Positions 34,086 through 42,350 of a stretch of 45,730 nucleotides of DNA are shown here, one piece after another. Below the pieces are notes generated by a model. That model was not told where the DNA came from and made no database searches. It saw nothing but the letters and a program-made list of their open reading frames with translations. Position 1 is the first letter of the stretch. Each line of letters begins with the position of its first letter. The DNA comes from a virus. A program made the position numbers and the translations under genes. The stretch is from the IMG/VR virus record IMGVR_UViG_3300017818_000030, positions 1 through 45,730 of that record, one strand, 5' to 3'.

Positions 34086-36518
34086 CTATGCAAGTCCTGA
34101 TTCTCGTGCATTTCTGACCGCTGCAACTAACTCTGTAGTGCTTATTAATGACCTGTTTAATCCATCACCTGCATAATAACTTTCTCCAGGATTTACAATA
34201 CGTGATGCACCTTGTGTTCTTTGTGTAACTGGTAAACTTGCCCATTCTTGTGCAATAGCTTTTAAAAATGCTGACTCTGAAAGAGATCCTGCAACGTATC
34301 TGTCAAGTCCTCTGCCTTGTAGCAATCGTCTAGCCATAGCATCTTGTGTAGTAGGATCAAATTTATCTGTTCTAGATGCAACACCTAACTGATCTACTAG
34401 GTAGACTAAGGTTCTTTTAATAATTTGATACCTACCTGCAGCAGAGCTCGCAGAGCCTGCATCTACTGATGCTGTCTGCCAGTCGATAACTTCTTGTATA
34501 GTAAGCTGTGTTAGACTTTTTCCATAAAGTGTTTCAGGAGTAATCCTGCTTCCGCCAAATACAGTATTGTAACCTGCGCCTTCTGCTCTACTAATCATAT
34601 CTAATAAATTACCGTCTGGGCCAACTGTTGAGAATGATTGTGGTGGTGTTAGAGTATCTCCGCCGGATCCTCCTTGTTCTGTAACTGGATTAACTCCACT
34701 AGTGTTAGGATCTAAGTTTGGATTAGTGCCGCCACGTGTTCCGTCTCCTGCGGCTCCTGCTGCTGTTGCTCCTGATCCTCCAGAAAAACTCTTTCTAAAC
34801 GTATCTGCTGAACTTCTATATTGTGCAACACTAAGAACAACAGGATTAGTAATATCTGTTCTTTCGCTTTTTACCATTATTGGATCTAAATTTTCATGTT
34901 GATAATATGGCTCGTGTGTCGGCATTCTTTTTACGAAAGTAGAAATATCTGAGGATATGTCTGTTCCGGGTGATGTTTTTGGAACTGTCCAATTTTTAAG
35001 ATAGATAAAATCTACAGCATCTTCTGCGTCAGTTGCCGCTGTTCCGTTTGTTGCTATATCACTATTAAGATATACATTTGCACCATCTACGTTAACATCT
35101 GCTGATGCATTTAAATCTATTAAACCATCTGTTGCTGTTAATTTTCCTACTTTACCAACTAGGTGTAAAGTTTCATCTGTGTTAACGTGTAAATCTTCTA
35201 CTGTGCGGACATGACCTTGGGCATCTGCTAACACATATAAATTTGCATTTGTGTGATGATGTATATCTCCTTCTACAAGTGTTTTTTGATATCCAGTAAC
35301 TTTAGTTTCTTGATATCCTTTTACATTTACAAGCATATTTTGTTCTGAAAGCATTTTTGTATCAAACTTACTTTCAATTTGTACGTTACCGCTACCTCCG
35401 TTACTTTGAAAGCCAGTATACCTAGCACTTGCTCTTACATTAACATTTCTGCCGCCTTCAATATTAACATCTCTATCTGCTGTTAAATTTATATCCGAGT
35501 CACTATGAATAGAAATACTGTCTAATCCGTAAACATCAATTTTACCATCACTAGTTAATTCAACCCATGCTGTTCCCCTACTGTTAGCAATATAGATAAA
35601 GTCTTCTGCATTATGCATTAATATCTGATGACCGGTTCGAGTTCTAAATCTCATTACCTCATTATGGGGTATAGTTTTATCCCCAAATAATTCACCGCCT
35701 TCTACGTTTGCATATATAGGAGGTCCTGCTGATGCATGAGATACTCTTAGTAATTTGTCATCACCGTCGTCCATAACAAAACTAGAGCCGCCTAAGCGAT
35801 TAACAAATGCCGAGTATTTTAGTCCTGCTTCACCTTGTAATCCTCTTGGTGCGCCTGAACGCTTGTCAATTGGTCCTGGGGTGCTAATACCAAAAACAGA
35901 ACTCGGAGCTTCTCTTCTAGCACTAGAAGTTGTTGTTCCTCTGTTTTCATCTCTAATTAAACCTTGTATTTCTAAAGTTTGTGAAAAATCTTTATTATAT
36001 GGTTTAGGATATCTTGTTGGGTCTCTGCCAGAGCCTCGTTCAACTTTTTTATTATATTCGCCTACAGGTAATTTTAATCCTTGTAGATTGTCGGGTGTTG
36101 CTGCGGTAGTTATTTCAGTTGATGCTCTTCCATCAGGAACCATGAAATTCATAAACTTATCTTGAACACATCCTATCCAAAATCCGTTTGATATATCACC
36201 TTCTGCAAAAATAACTAGAACACGTGATCCAATATCAGGAGGAACAAACCACATACCATAACTTTTTTGAGTACTTGCATAACCGTCATTTGCCGTTGCT
36301 GTATCTAATGATGTTACTCCGTAAAACGGAGACAGATACCTAACCTCAATAGACGTTCCAATTTTTTCAGGTAAACTACCCGAAGTATTATTTTTCAAAA
36401 CATCTACTTTAAGACTACCCATATAGGTAGGGTCAAGGTTACTTACAACTATAGCCTCGTAAGGACCAGTTCCTATATCATCTAAGTTTCTATAATTTGT
36501 ACGTCTACTTTGTGGCAA
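34086..36518 (-). CDS. gp5: Baseplate hub spike gp5 with C-terminal lambda-R-like lysozyme domain
   Basis: The protein has 810 residues. An OB-fold-like N-terminus at about 15 to 140 (YEAIVVSNLDPTYMGSLKV, YGMWFVPPDIGSRVLVIF, GFWIGCVQD) matches gp5/VgrG proteins. A beta-helix-like region at about 320 to 490 (DINLTADRDVNIEGGRNVNV) forms the spike. A G/S/N-rich linker at about 560 to 635 leads to a glycoside hydrolase-like domain at about 640 to 805: LLDMISRAEGAGYNTVFGG, SSAAGRYQI, and AIAQEWASLPV. These match the phage lambda R (GH104 transglycosylase) pattern; the Glu near 646 would be catalytic. T4 gp5 instead carries its lysozyme between the OB fold and the helix. Start is TTG at 36518 with GAGG upstream. 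Role: pierces and cuts peptidoglycan during injection. Confidence 0.88.
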   Translation of the reverse strand: MPQSRRTNYRNLDDIGTGPYEAIVVSNLDPTYMGSLKVDVLKNNTSGSLPEKIGTSIEVRYLSPFYGVTSLDTATANDGYASTQKSYGMWFVPPDIGSRVLVIFAEGDISNGFWIGCVQDKFMNFMVPDGRASTEITTAATPDNLQGLKLPVGEYNKKVERGSGRDPTRYPKPYNKDFSQTLEIQGLIRDENRGTTTSSARREAPSSVFGISTPGPIDKRSGAPRGLQGEAGLKYSAFVNRLGGSSFVMDDGDDKLLRVSHASAGPPIYANVEGGELFGDKTIPHNEVMRFRTRTGHQILMHNAEDFIYIANSRGTAWVELTSDGKIDVYGLDSISIHSDSDINLTADRDVNIEGGRNVNVRASARYTGFQSNGGSGNVQIESKFDTKMLSEQNMLVNVKGYQETKVTGYQKTLVEGDIHHHTNANLYVLADAQGHVRTVEDLHVNTDETLHLVGKVGKLTATDGLIDLNASADVNVDGANVYLNSDIATNGTAATDAEDAVDFIYLKNWTVPKTSPGTDISSDISTFVKRMPTHEPYYQHENLDPIMVKSERTDITNPVVLSVAQYRSSADTFRKSFSGGSGATAAGAAGDGTRGGTNPNLDPNTSGVNPVTEQGGSGGDTLTPPQSFSTVGPDGNLLDMISRAEGAGYNTVFGGSRITPETLYGKSLTQLTIQEVIDWQTASVDAGSASSAAGRYQIIKRTLVYLVDQLGVASRTDKFDPTTQDAMARRLLQGRGLDRYVAGSLSESAFLKAIAQEWASLPVTQRTQGASRIVNPGESYYAGDGLNRSLISTTELVAAVRNARESGLA

Positions 36519-36528
36519 TTTTTAACCT

Positions 36529-39500
36529 CTAGATTTCAATTTCGTCACCAAATTCATCATATGTTGAAACAGGTGTGCTACTACTTACAGCTACTTCGTC
36601 GCCGAATTCATTATACGTTACACCACTACTAGTAGTTGTAACAGGTGTACTTACTTCTACACCCTGATTAGTATAAAAATTTGCTATAGCTCTAATTTTA
36701 TTTCCTGCTTTTACATCATATAAGTTATCTAGTGCATCTGTAGGGAAATAAGGACGCAATGTGGATTCACCAAATTGTCCTGATTGGAATTGTTGCTCTC
36801 TTAATGCAAAATCGTTAGCAACCGAATTTACTCCGCTAACTCTAGAACCAGATGCTGCTACAAAACTTGCTTTAGGAGTTCCATCTGGGTTATGAGTTGC
36901 GGCATATCTACGATCCCAAGTTTCTTGTGCATTTTGTCCTGATGCAGGTCTTCTTCTTACTGTTTCAGATGATGGTTGAGGTTGTCTTTGTTCTGGCTCA
37001 GAAGGTGCTGTCTCTGGAGCATCTTCCGGTACACGTTGACCACTTTCCGGTGTGCCTGGTATTAAACCATTTCTAGGCCAATCTAATTGACCGCCTTCTC
37101 GTTTTGCCGCACTAAAATGCATCGCATCAATCGAGCTTCGCCAGTCTCCTCCCCAACCTAATCCGTATTTTTCAGCAAGTGCTTTCATTTGCGACCCTGT
37201 GCCGCCTTCTGGCATATCTGTGTATGGTTCAGGAGCATCTTCAGGTCTAGGTCTAATCATAGGGTTTTGTGTAGCGTTTATATCAATGGCCAAGCCACTT
37301 GCATGGTAACTAGGACTTGTACTTCCTCTAGCGTTTCTTTGAACATAACCGCCGAGTGATCTAATTTCGTATCCGTAGTCATTTTCTAGTTCGTCAATAA
37401 GTCCTTGAAAATTTTCTGCATAGATTGCCGCAACCTGTGTTGTTTTACCTGTAGAAGATCTTATAGTTGCAAGGGCTCCGTTTGAACCACTTGGTGGAAC
37501 AATTTCGCTGTCTCTTACCGTTGTATTTTCTTGCGGATCAGTACCTACTTCTTCAGTTGGTTCGCCGTCTGCTGTATTAACACCCTCGCATGCAGGTAAC
37601 TCTACAAGAGCTTGATCGTTACTTATACCTTCTGTACTTTGATTTCGTCTTCTTACCAATTCAAGGGTTTGAGTAAACTTATTTCCACTTATTCTACTAT
37701 TAACAGTTATGACCTGGTATACTCCGCTAAAACTATCTACAGCAATAGTTTGTCCTGGAAAAAACATAGTACCATTATTGTTATAGTCTATAGGAGTTCT
37801 AAAGTTTATAATAACATCTATTTCATTTCTTTGATGATCTATAGAGCCGGTTGCTGTAATATTTTTTGAGCCTCCTCTCGGTGCTGTCCAGTTACCTACT
37901 CCGCTATCAGGTATAAAATACGGATCACCCCAAATTTCTAATTCTGCTGTTATAAGATCTGCTTTACTATTCAACAATGCATTATGAAACATCTTAGCAA
38001 CAGCTTCGCCGTATTGTTTATTGTAACTACCGCCATTAAAATTACCGGCCCTCATTACACTCCTTGTTCTACCTTCAGGCACAGTTTGTCCTGGTGTAGG
38101 TCTACCTAGTGCAGGATCTCTTGGAGTAACAGTAATACTTTCTCTATCATTAACAACATCAGATGCTTGTAATTGGCCCATATCCATGCGTATTGCTTGG
38201 AAGAATGCTGCATTAAATTTTATTTCAAATCCTAACACATCTTCATTTTGTCCGCTGTAAATGTAATTGTATGTTTTTACACAATGCCTTGCTTTTTGTA
38301 TCAATCCAGAATTTGCTTGGCTAGGAGCACTAAATCTACTTGCATCAACTTTGTAAGGTACTACATCAAATACATATATTTTTGGTGATTCACCTGTTTC
38401 TGTCTCGTGTGCTGAATCTGGTACTACATAACATTTAGCTTCAATTTTAAACCAATCTATTTCGCCCTTGTTGTCTACTCGTTGTAATGCAGATCTACCG
38501 TATTCACTAACAAGCACCATTTCTTCTATGACTTTAGTAATTGGTGTTCCTTGTGTAAATTTAAACGTTCTGTTAGTATCGCTAATTGTCATTTCTACAC
38601 CGTTACGTTTGTAGACATTAGCTTCCTCGTCATATGTATATAATCCTAAGCCAAAAGGACTATCTCCGCCTGCGGTAAATTCTGATATCATAGAACTAGC
38701 ACCAATAGCATTAAGATTAGTTATACTATCTCCTTTAAGTGACTGTAGCAAAGAATTGCTGCTTGTATCTATACCAATATTTCTAAAAAATGTTGTAAGG
38801 CCGTCTTCTTCAACTTCGGCAGCTTGCTCTCCTCGTCTAGAAGATAATGCTTCAGCATCACTAATAGTAGCTCTGTTTTCTGTTGCTGTTGGACTTATAT
38901 TTCCAATATCTCCTGCTCTTGTAGTTGGAAATCTAATCAAATAATAATCTGAAGCCGGTGAACAAGTGTCTTCGGCAATTTGTTTTAATTTGTCATTTAT
39001 AATTGTAGACAGTCCTTGCTCTCCTGTAGACAAACATTCTACAAGATCATTTCCTGTAATACTAACAGTATCTTGAAGTGTCATTACATCATCTTGAAAT
39101 GTTTGTTCATTCCATGGAATGCAATTTACTTGATATGTACTACCGCCCGACTCTACATCAAATTCAACAGTTGTTAGTTTAAAAGGCAATTTTCTATTAC
39201 TGTACGATACTGGTTTGCCGCCGTCGTCGTCCCAGCCTACAAAATCTAATTCTAACAAATACGGTGCTTGTAAATAGTTTTGAAATCCTGCATCAAAAGC
39301 CGCACTTTGTAAAGATTGTAAAAATAACCCCATAGAGTATGGCTCTTTTACACTAAAACTAAAATTAATAGCCTGTGAAGTACCTGTTCTGTTATTAGGA
39401 GATATTATAGATGTCATTTCAAAATCATCTATAAAATATTCTAAGTTACCTGCTTCCTCTCCTATAGAATCATAATAAGTTTGTATACGTTTATTATCTA

Positions 39501-40173
39501 TACCGCCGCCACCGGATCTTAGTATAGTAAAATCTGCACCACGCTTAATATACGTCTCTGATGGATTATTTGCACTGTCTGCTGTTAATACACCTAAACT
39601 AAAAATACAGTTGTAACTTTGAAATTGTCTTAGCGGATTTTTTATTGTAACACCTGGTGCAGAAGGCTCTCTTTCTGGAGCACTTAGACTTCCTCTAGCA
39701 GACTCTGTAAATTTTTCTACAAATTGTTCAACTTCTTGTTCTACAGACTGTAGTGTTAGACTATTGATTTGACTTTCTAGATCTGCAACAGCCGAGTCTA
39801 TTCCATTTGCTAAACTTCCTGTTAACGGAACTACTTGATCTACTAAATTCTGTGCTTTGCTTGCTAATGAATTGCCAAAGCCGTTTGCAAACTGATTTAA
39901 ACTAGGAGGAAAAATAGCACTAGGATCGTCAATATTTGCCAAAGACGGTATGCTGTTTCCAAGACTTGCTATTCTATTTTGTAACCCAGCTGTGTCAAGA
40001 CCAATGCTATCTGGAAGTTGTATGTTAATCTTAGACGATGCATCAAACACATTGCGTGAAACTAAATCAAATTGTTCAGTTAACGCTGCGGTATCGACGC
40101 TTTCAACAGCTTCGCCTAGACTACTTGCTAATGTCTGAGCTTTGTTTGAAATAATTGCACTAGGATTAATCAT
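36529..40173 (-). CDS. Baseplate hub protein with M15-type peptidase domain
   Basis: The protein has 1214 residues. About residues 1 to 170 are helical and coiled-coil-like. Residues 175 to 400 (NPLRQFQSYNCIFSLGVLT, LPFKLTTVEFDVESGGSTYQ, VNCIPWNEQTF) and 720 to 870 (GDPYFIPDSGVGNWTAPRGG, FFPGQTIAVDSFSGVYQVIT) look like tube/hub (gp27-like) beta domains. Residues 905 to 1035 carry an M15 metallopeptidase domain: SYHASGLAIDIN (zinc His and Asp) and WGGDWRSSIDAMHF (catalytic Asp, zinc His), the pattern of phage L-Ala-D-Glu or D-Ala-D-Ala peptidases. A P/E/Q-rich linker follows, and the C-terminus has two YxEFGDE repeats. The gene lies between gp53 and gp5. The gp27 equivalence is my inference; the peptidase motif is clear. 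Confidence 0.85.
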   Translation of the reverse strand: MINPSAIISNKAQTLASSLGEAVESVDTAALTEQFDLVSRNVFDASSKINIQLPDSIGLDTAGLQNRIASLGNSIPSLANIDDPSAIFPPSLNQFANGFGNSLASKAQNLVDQVVPLTGSLANGIDSAVADLESQINSLTLQSVEQEVEQFVEKFTESARGSLSAPEREPSAPGVTIKNPLRQFQSYNCIFSLGVLTADSANNPSETYIKRGADFTILRSGGGGIDNKRIQTYYDSIGEEAGNLEYFIDDFEMTSIISPNNRTGTSQAINFSFSVKEPYSMGLFLQSLQSAAFDAGFQNYLQAPYLLELDFVGWDDDGGKPVSYSNRKLPFKLTTVEFDVESGGSTYQVNCIPWNEQTFQDDVMTLQDTVSITGNDLVECLSTGEQGLSTIINDKLKQIAEDTCSPASDYYLIRFPTTRAGDIGNISPTATENRATISDAEALSSRRGEQAAEVEEDGLTTFFRNIGIDTSSNSLLQSLKGDSITNLNAIGASSMISEFTAGGDSPFGLGLYTYDEEANVYKRNGVEMTISDTNRTFKFTQGTPITKVIEEMVLVSEYGRSALQRVDNKGEIDWFKIEAKCYVVPDSAHETETGESPKIYVFDVVPYKVDASRFSAPSQANSGLIQKARHCVKTYNYIYSGQNEDVLGFEIKFNAAFFQAIRMDMGQLQASDVVNDRESITVTPRDPALGRPTPGQTVPEGRTRSVMRAGNFNGGSYNKQYGEAVAKMFHNALLNSKADLITAELEIWGDPYFIPDSGVGNWTAPRGGSKNITATGSIDHQRNEIDVIINFRTPIDYNNNGTMFFPGQTIAVDSFSGVYQVITVNSRISGNKFTQTLELVRRRNQSTEGISNDQALVELPACEGVNTADGEPTEEVGTDPQENTTVRDSEIVPPSGSNGALATIRSSTGKTTQVAAIYAENFQGLIDELENDYGYEIRSLGGYVQRNARGSTSPSYHASGLAIDINATQNPMIRPRPEDAPEPYTDMPEGGTGSQMKALAEKYGLGWGGDWRSSIDAMHFSAAKREGGQLDWPRNGLIPGTPESGQRVPEDAPETAPSEPEQRQPQPSSETVRRRPASGQNAQETWDRRYAATHNPDGTPKASFVAASGSRVSGVNSVANDFALREQQFQSGQFGESTLRPYFPTDALDNLYDVKAGNKIRAIANFYTNQGVEVSTPVTTTSSGVTYNEFGDEVAVSSSTPVSTYDEFGDEIEI

Positions 40174-40476
40174 TTATATTCCTAACACTCTTTTTAAACT
40201 ATCTGGTTTTGGCAGGTATATAGTTGTTCCTGCAACCATATCAAATACAGGATCTTTTAAAATATTCATATTGCGCTGTGCAAATACCCACCATAGTTTA
40301 GGACTACCATAATAGTCATATGCAAGTAAATCTGGTCTGTAAGTATACTGTGTTTCTATTGTATATTGTACATCATCTGAAGATGACGGAATTGGACGTA
40401 TTCGTAATACATCTAATGCACCTGTTCTTGTATAGCCTGTTTTATGCCAAGGACTAGAACTTTTATAATTAGCCAT
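40174..40476 (-). CDS. gp53: Baseplate wedge subunit gp53
   Basis: The 100 residues carry the gp53 core: IETQYTYRPDLLAYDYYGSP, then KLWWVFAQRNMNILKDPVFD and MVAGTTIYLPKPD. The last part resembles a LysM-like strand-helix turn also seen in wedge proteins of other contractile machines. T4 gp53 is 196 residues, so this is a shorter form covering the conserved core. The ATG shares TAATG with the stop of the gp48-like gene, and the next gene follows with no gap (TAAATG). It completes the wedge and helps wedges join around the hub. Confidence 0.85.
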   Translation of the reverse strand: MANYKSSSPWHKTGYTRTGALDVLRIRPIPSSSDDVQYTIETQYTYRPDLLAYDYYGSPKLWWVFAQRNMNILKDPVFDMVAGTTIYLPKPDSLKRVLGI

Positions 40477-41366
40477 TAAATAAAGCCCTCCCCGCCGTTA
40501 ACATATCCACCGTTAACAAACTTTTGTAAATTAAATTCACTAACACGTCTTCTTGAAAATGTAGGTTTGAGTGTTATACTTATTTGTGAGTTTGATGGCG
40601 CCCAAGTTGTTGCACCATTTTCTGCTCCTTGCAAATCAACAGCAATATAATCAACATCTGCTGGTAAGTCTACTGTAAAGTTTGAAATAACTACAGGAAC
40701 ATTGTTAAAAACATAATCTCCGTATCCGTTTAATCTAACAACAGGAGGAGGTGCTCCTGCGTTTTCAGAACTTTCACCATAAAACATTTTTGTAACTGTT
40801 CTTAGATAATGTATAACAGCTACCCAATATCTTCCTTCGTCTGCATTTTCTACAGGAAATTCGCCTGTAATAATAATATCGTCTGCTTGACTGTTTTCGT
40901 AAACCTGGAATGGATAGTTTGTATGCACAGGCTGTAAAGTATTGTAATTTGCACTGTGGCTTATAATAATAGTAGGCGTTAAAGGAAAACATAGCCCGCC
41001 TGTTGCAGCTAAAGGAGACAGTAGTTTAGCATCTTTTACATTTGGAGAAGTTGGCATTGATAGTTTTACACGCCAATCAGCATCTTTTGCTGTAGCAGAA
41101 AAACTTTTACTAACATTTGATTCTACACGACCTGTCTCAGCTGACGGTAAATTTATACTTCTTATAAGTTTGTTAAATCCAGTAGCGCCAAAGGCAAACG
41201 ATGCTGCATCTTTAATTGCATTATCAATGAATCCTACACCTGTGTTGAGTTTATCTCCAATAAAGTTTTGTACTGACGCTTCTGCATCATTTTGTAGTTG
41301 AGTCAGGGCTCTATTAGCCTGTGTCCTGACCGCTCTGCCTATACTGTCAAAGGGATTAGTTGCCAT
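40476..41366 (-). CDS. gp48: Baseplate tail-tube cap protein (gp48-like)
   Basis: The protein has 296 residues. After an N-terminal helical lead (FDSIGRAVRTQANRALTQLQ), a beta domain starts near 95 (DADWRVKLSMPTSP) and runs through LCFPLTPTIIISHSANYNTL, ITGEFPVENADEGRYWVAVI and HYLRTVTKMFYG. It continues with VRLNGYGDYVFNNVPVVISN, ISITLKPTFSRRRVSEFNLQ and FVNGGYVNGGEGFI. This is the tube-like fold of gp48/gp54 proteins that cap the hub and start tube assembly. I favour gp48 because the order gp48-gp53-gp5-gp25-gp6 is usual in marine T4-like phages, but gp54 is possible. AGGAGA lies 6 bases before the ATG. It is the first gene of the long minus-strand unit, back to back with gp55. Confidence 0.75.
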   Translation of the reverse strand: MATNPFDSIGRAVRTQANRALTQLQNDAEASVQNFIGDKLNTGVGFIDNAIKDAASFAFGATGFNKLIRSINLPSAETGRVESNVSKSFSATAKDADWRVKLSMPTSPNVKDAKLLSPLAATGGLCFPLTPTIIISHSANYNTLQPVHTNYPFQVYENSQADDIIITGEFPVENADEGRYWVAVIHYLRTVTKMFYGESSENAGAPPPVVRLNGYGDYVFNNVPVVISNFTVDLPADVDYIAVDLQGAENGATTWAPSNSQISITLKPTFSRRRVSEFNLQKFVNGGYVNGGEGFI

Positions 41367-41384
41367 TCAGTTCTCCTATATGTA

Positions 41385-41392
41385 TTATTTAG
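41385..41392 (-). promoter_or_regulatory. Possible late-promoter-like element before gp48
   Basis: The minus strand reads CTAAATAA at 41392-41385, followed by TACATATAGGAGA and the gp48 ATG at 41366. It has two differences from TATAAATA. It directly abuts the -35 box of the opposite-strand gp55 promoter, so the two would compete for polymerase. Confidence 0.35.
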
Positions 41393-41421
41393 TTGACATA
41401 ATTAAGTATGTAGTTTATAAT
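41393..41421 (+). promoter_or_regulatory. Consensus sigma70-type promoter for gp55
   Basis: TTGACA (41393-41398), 17 bases, TATAAT (41416-41421): a full consensus match. Transcription would start near 41428, giving a leader of about 19 bases with GGAG at 41437-41440. It would let unmodified host polymerase make the late sigma factor early. Confidence 0.87.
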
Positions 41422-41446
41422 ATGACTATTAAACTTGGAGAAACAT

Positions 41447-42307
41447 GTGCGATCTAGAAATTATTTAAACAACAAGGATATCTTATCAGAAATCCACAAA
41501 TCAAAGAATACGTTTAATAGCTATATAGACCCAGAATACCATCAGTACGATATTATTCTTACAGATATAGAAAAGGTAAACAGATTAACTATTGCAGAAG
41601 CAAAAAGAAACAAAGCAAAGCGTCTAAGCAATGCAGACTACGAAACCCGCAAAATGGCCGGTGAAAAGGTAAAACAAGCAGATTGCGAAGTTGACTGGAA
41701 AAAGATTACAAAAGAAGAACTAATCTTCCGTATTATGACATTTGATCATATTCCAGATGAACCTGGAAGAAAGAAAAATCCTAAAACTATAGCAGATCAC
41801 AAGGTAAAATTAAATTTTCCTCCATTTCAACACTATAAATTTAACGAAAATGATGAACTAGTGTGTGTAGGCAAAAGTCATTGGCAAGGCGGCATGGAAA
41901 ACGGACATTTTGATCATAAACACGGTAAAGCAACTAACAAACTAGCAACTATGTGGTTAAAATTAGTTGATAGGTATGCAACTAGAGGTAACGTTAGAGG
42001 TTATACTTACAACGACGAAATGAAGGGGCAAGCAATACTACAACTAGCACAGATAGGACTACAGTTCGATGAATCTAAAAGTAATAATCCTTTTGCTTAC
42101 TATACCGCTGCTGTTACTAATTCATTTGTTCGTGTCATTAATATAGAAAAACGTAATCAAAATATTAGAGACGATATTTTAGAGATGAACGACTTAAACC
42201 CATCATACACACGACAAGCACAAGGTGAATGGGAAGCCGCTGTAAAAAGAAATGAAGAACTAAAAACTTCAATTTTCCAAGAAAGAAAAGTGGTTGACAA
42301 AGATTAA
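41447..42307 (+). CDS. gp55: Late-transcription sigma factor gp55
   Basis: The protein has 286 residues from GTG at 41447, chosen because GGAG lies 6 bases upstream and RNYLNNKDILSEIHKSK then lines up with the N-terminus of T4 gp55 (NYVNNKELLQAI as I remember it). The core is at about 165 to 260: MWLKLVDRYATRGNVRGYTY, NDEMKGQAILQLAQIGLQFD, ESKSNNPFAYYTAAVTNSFV and RVINIEKRNQN, a sigma region 2-like fold that binds host RNA polymerase and opens late promoters. T4 gp55 is 185 residues; here about 100 extra residues lie between the N-terminus and the core. A TTG in the same frame at 41435 is a weaker alternative because it precedes the ribosome-binding site. Confidence 0.9.
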   Translation: MRSRNYLNNKDILSEIHKSKNTFNSYIDPEYHQYDIILTDIEKVNRLTIAEAKRNKAKRLSNADYETRKMAGEKVKQADCEVDWKKITKEELIFRIMTFDHIPDEPGRKKNPKTIADHKVKLNFPPFQHYKFNENDELVCVGKSHWQGGMENGHFDHKHGKATNKLATMWLKLVDRYATRGNVRGYTYNDEMKGQAILQLAQIGLQFDESKSNNPFAYYTAAVTNSFVRVINIEKRNQNIRDDILEMNDLNPSYTRQAQGEWEAAVKRNEELKTSIFQERKVVDKD

Positions 42308-42322
42308 CTTTTGTTATATTAT
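42294..42322 (+). promoter_or_regulatory. Sigma70-type promoter for gp47/gp46 inside the end of gp55
   Basis: TTGACA (42294-42299) overlaps the last codons of gp55. After 17 bases comes TATTAT (42317-42322), one base from consensus. Transcription would begin near 42329, before the GGAGG (42339-42343) and TTG start of gp47. It would let the recombination genes be made separately from gp55. Confidence 0.7.
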
Positions 42323-42350
42323 AAACTAAAAGCCTTACGGAGGACTCAGT

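Noticed and set aside
41435-41446. Upstream TTG start for gp55
   Set aside because: It would place the start before the GGAG ribosome-binding site, with no other site ahead of it; GTG at 41447 has ideal spacing and fits the gp55 N-terminus.
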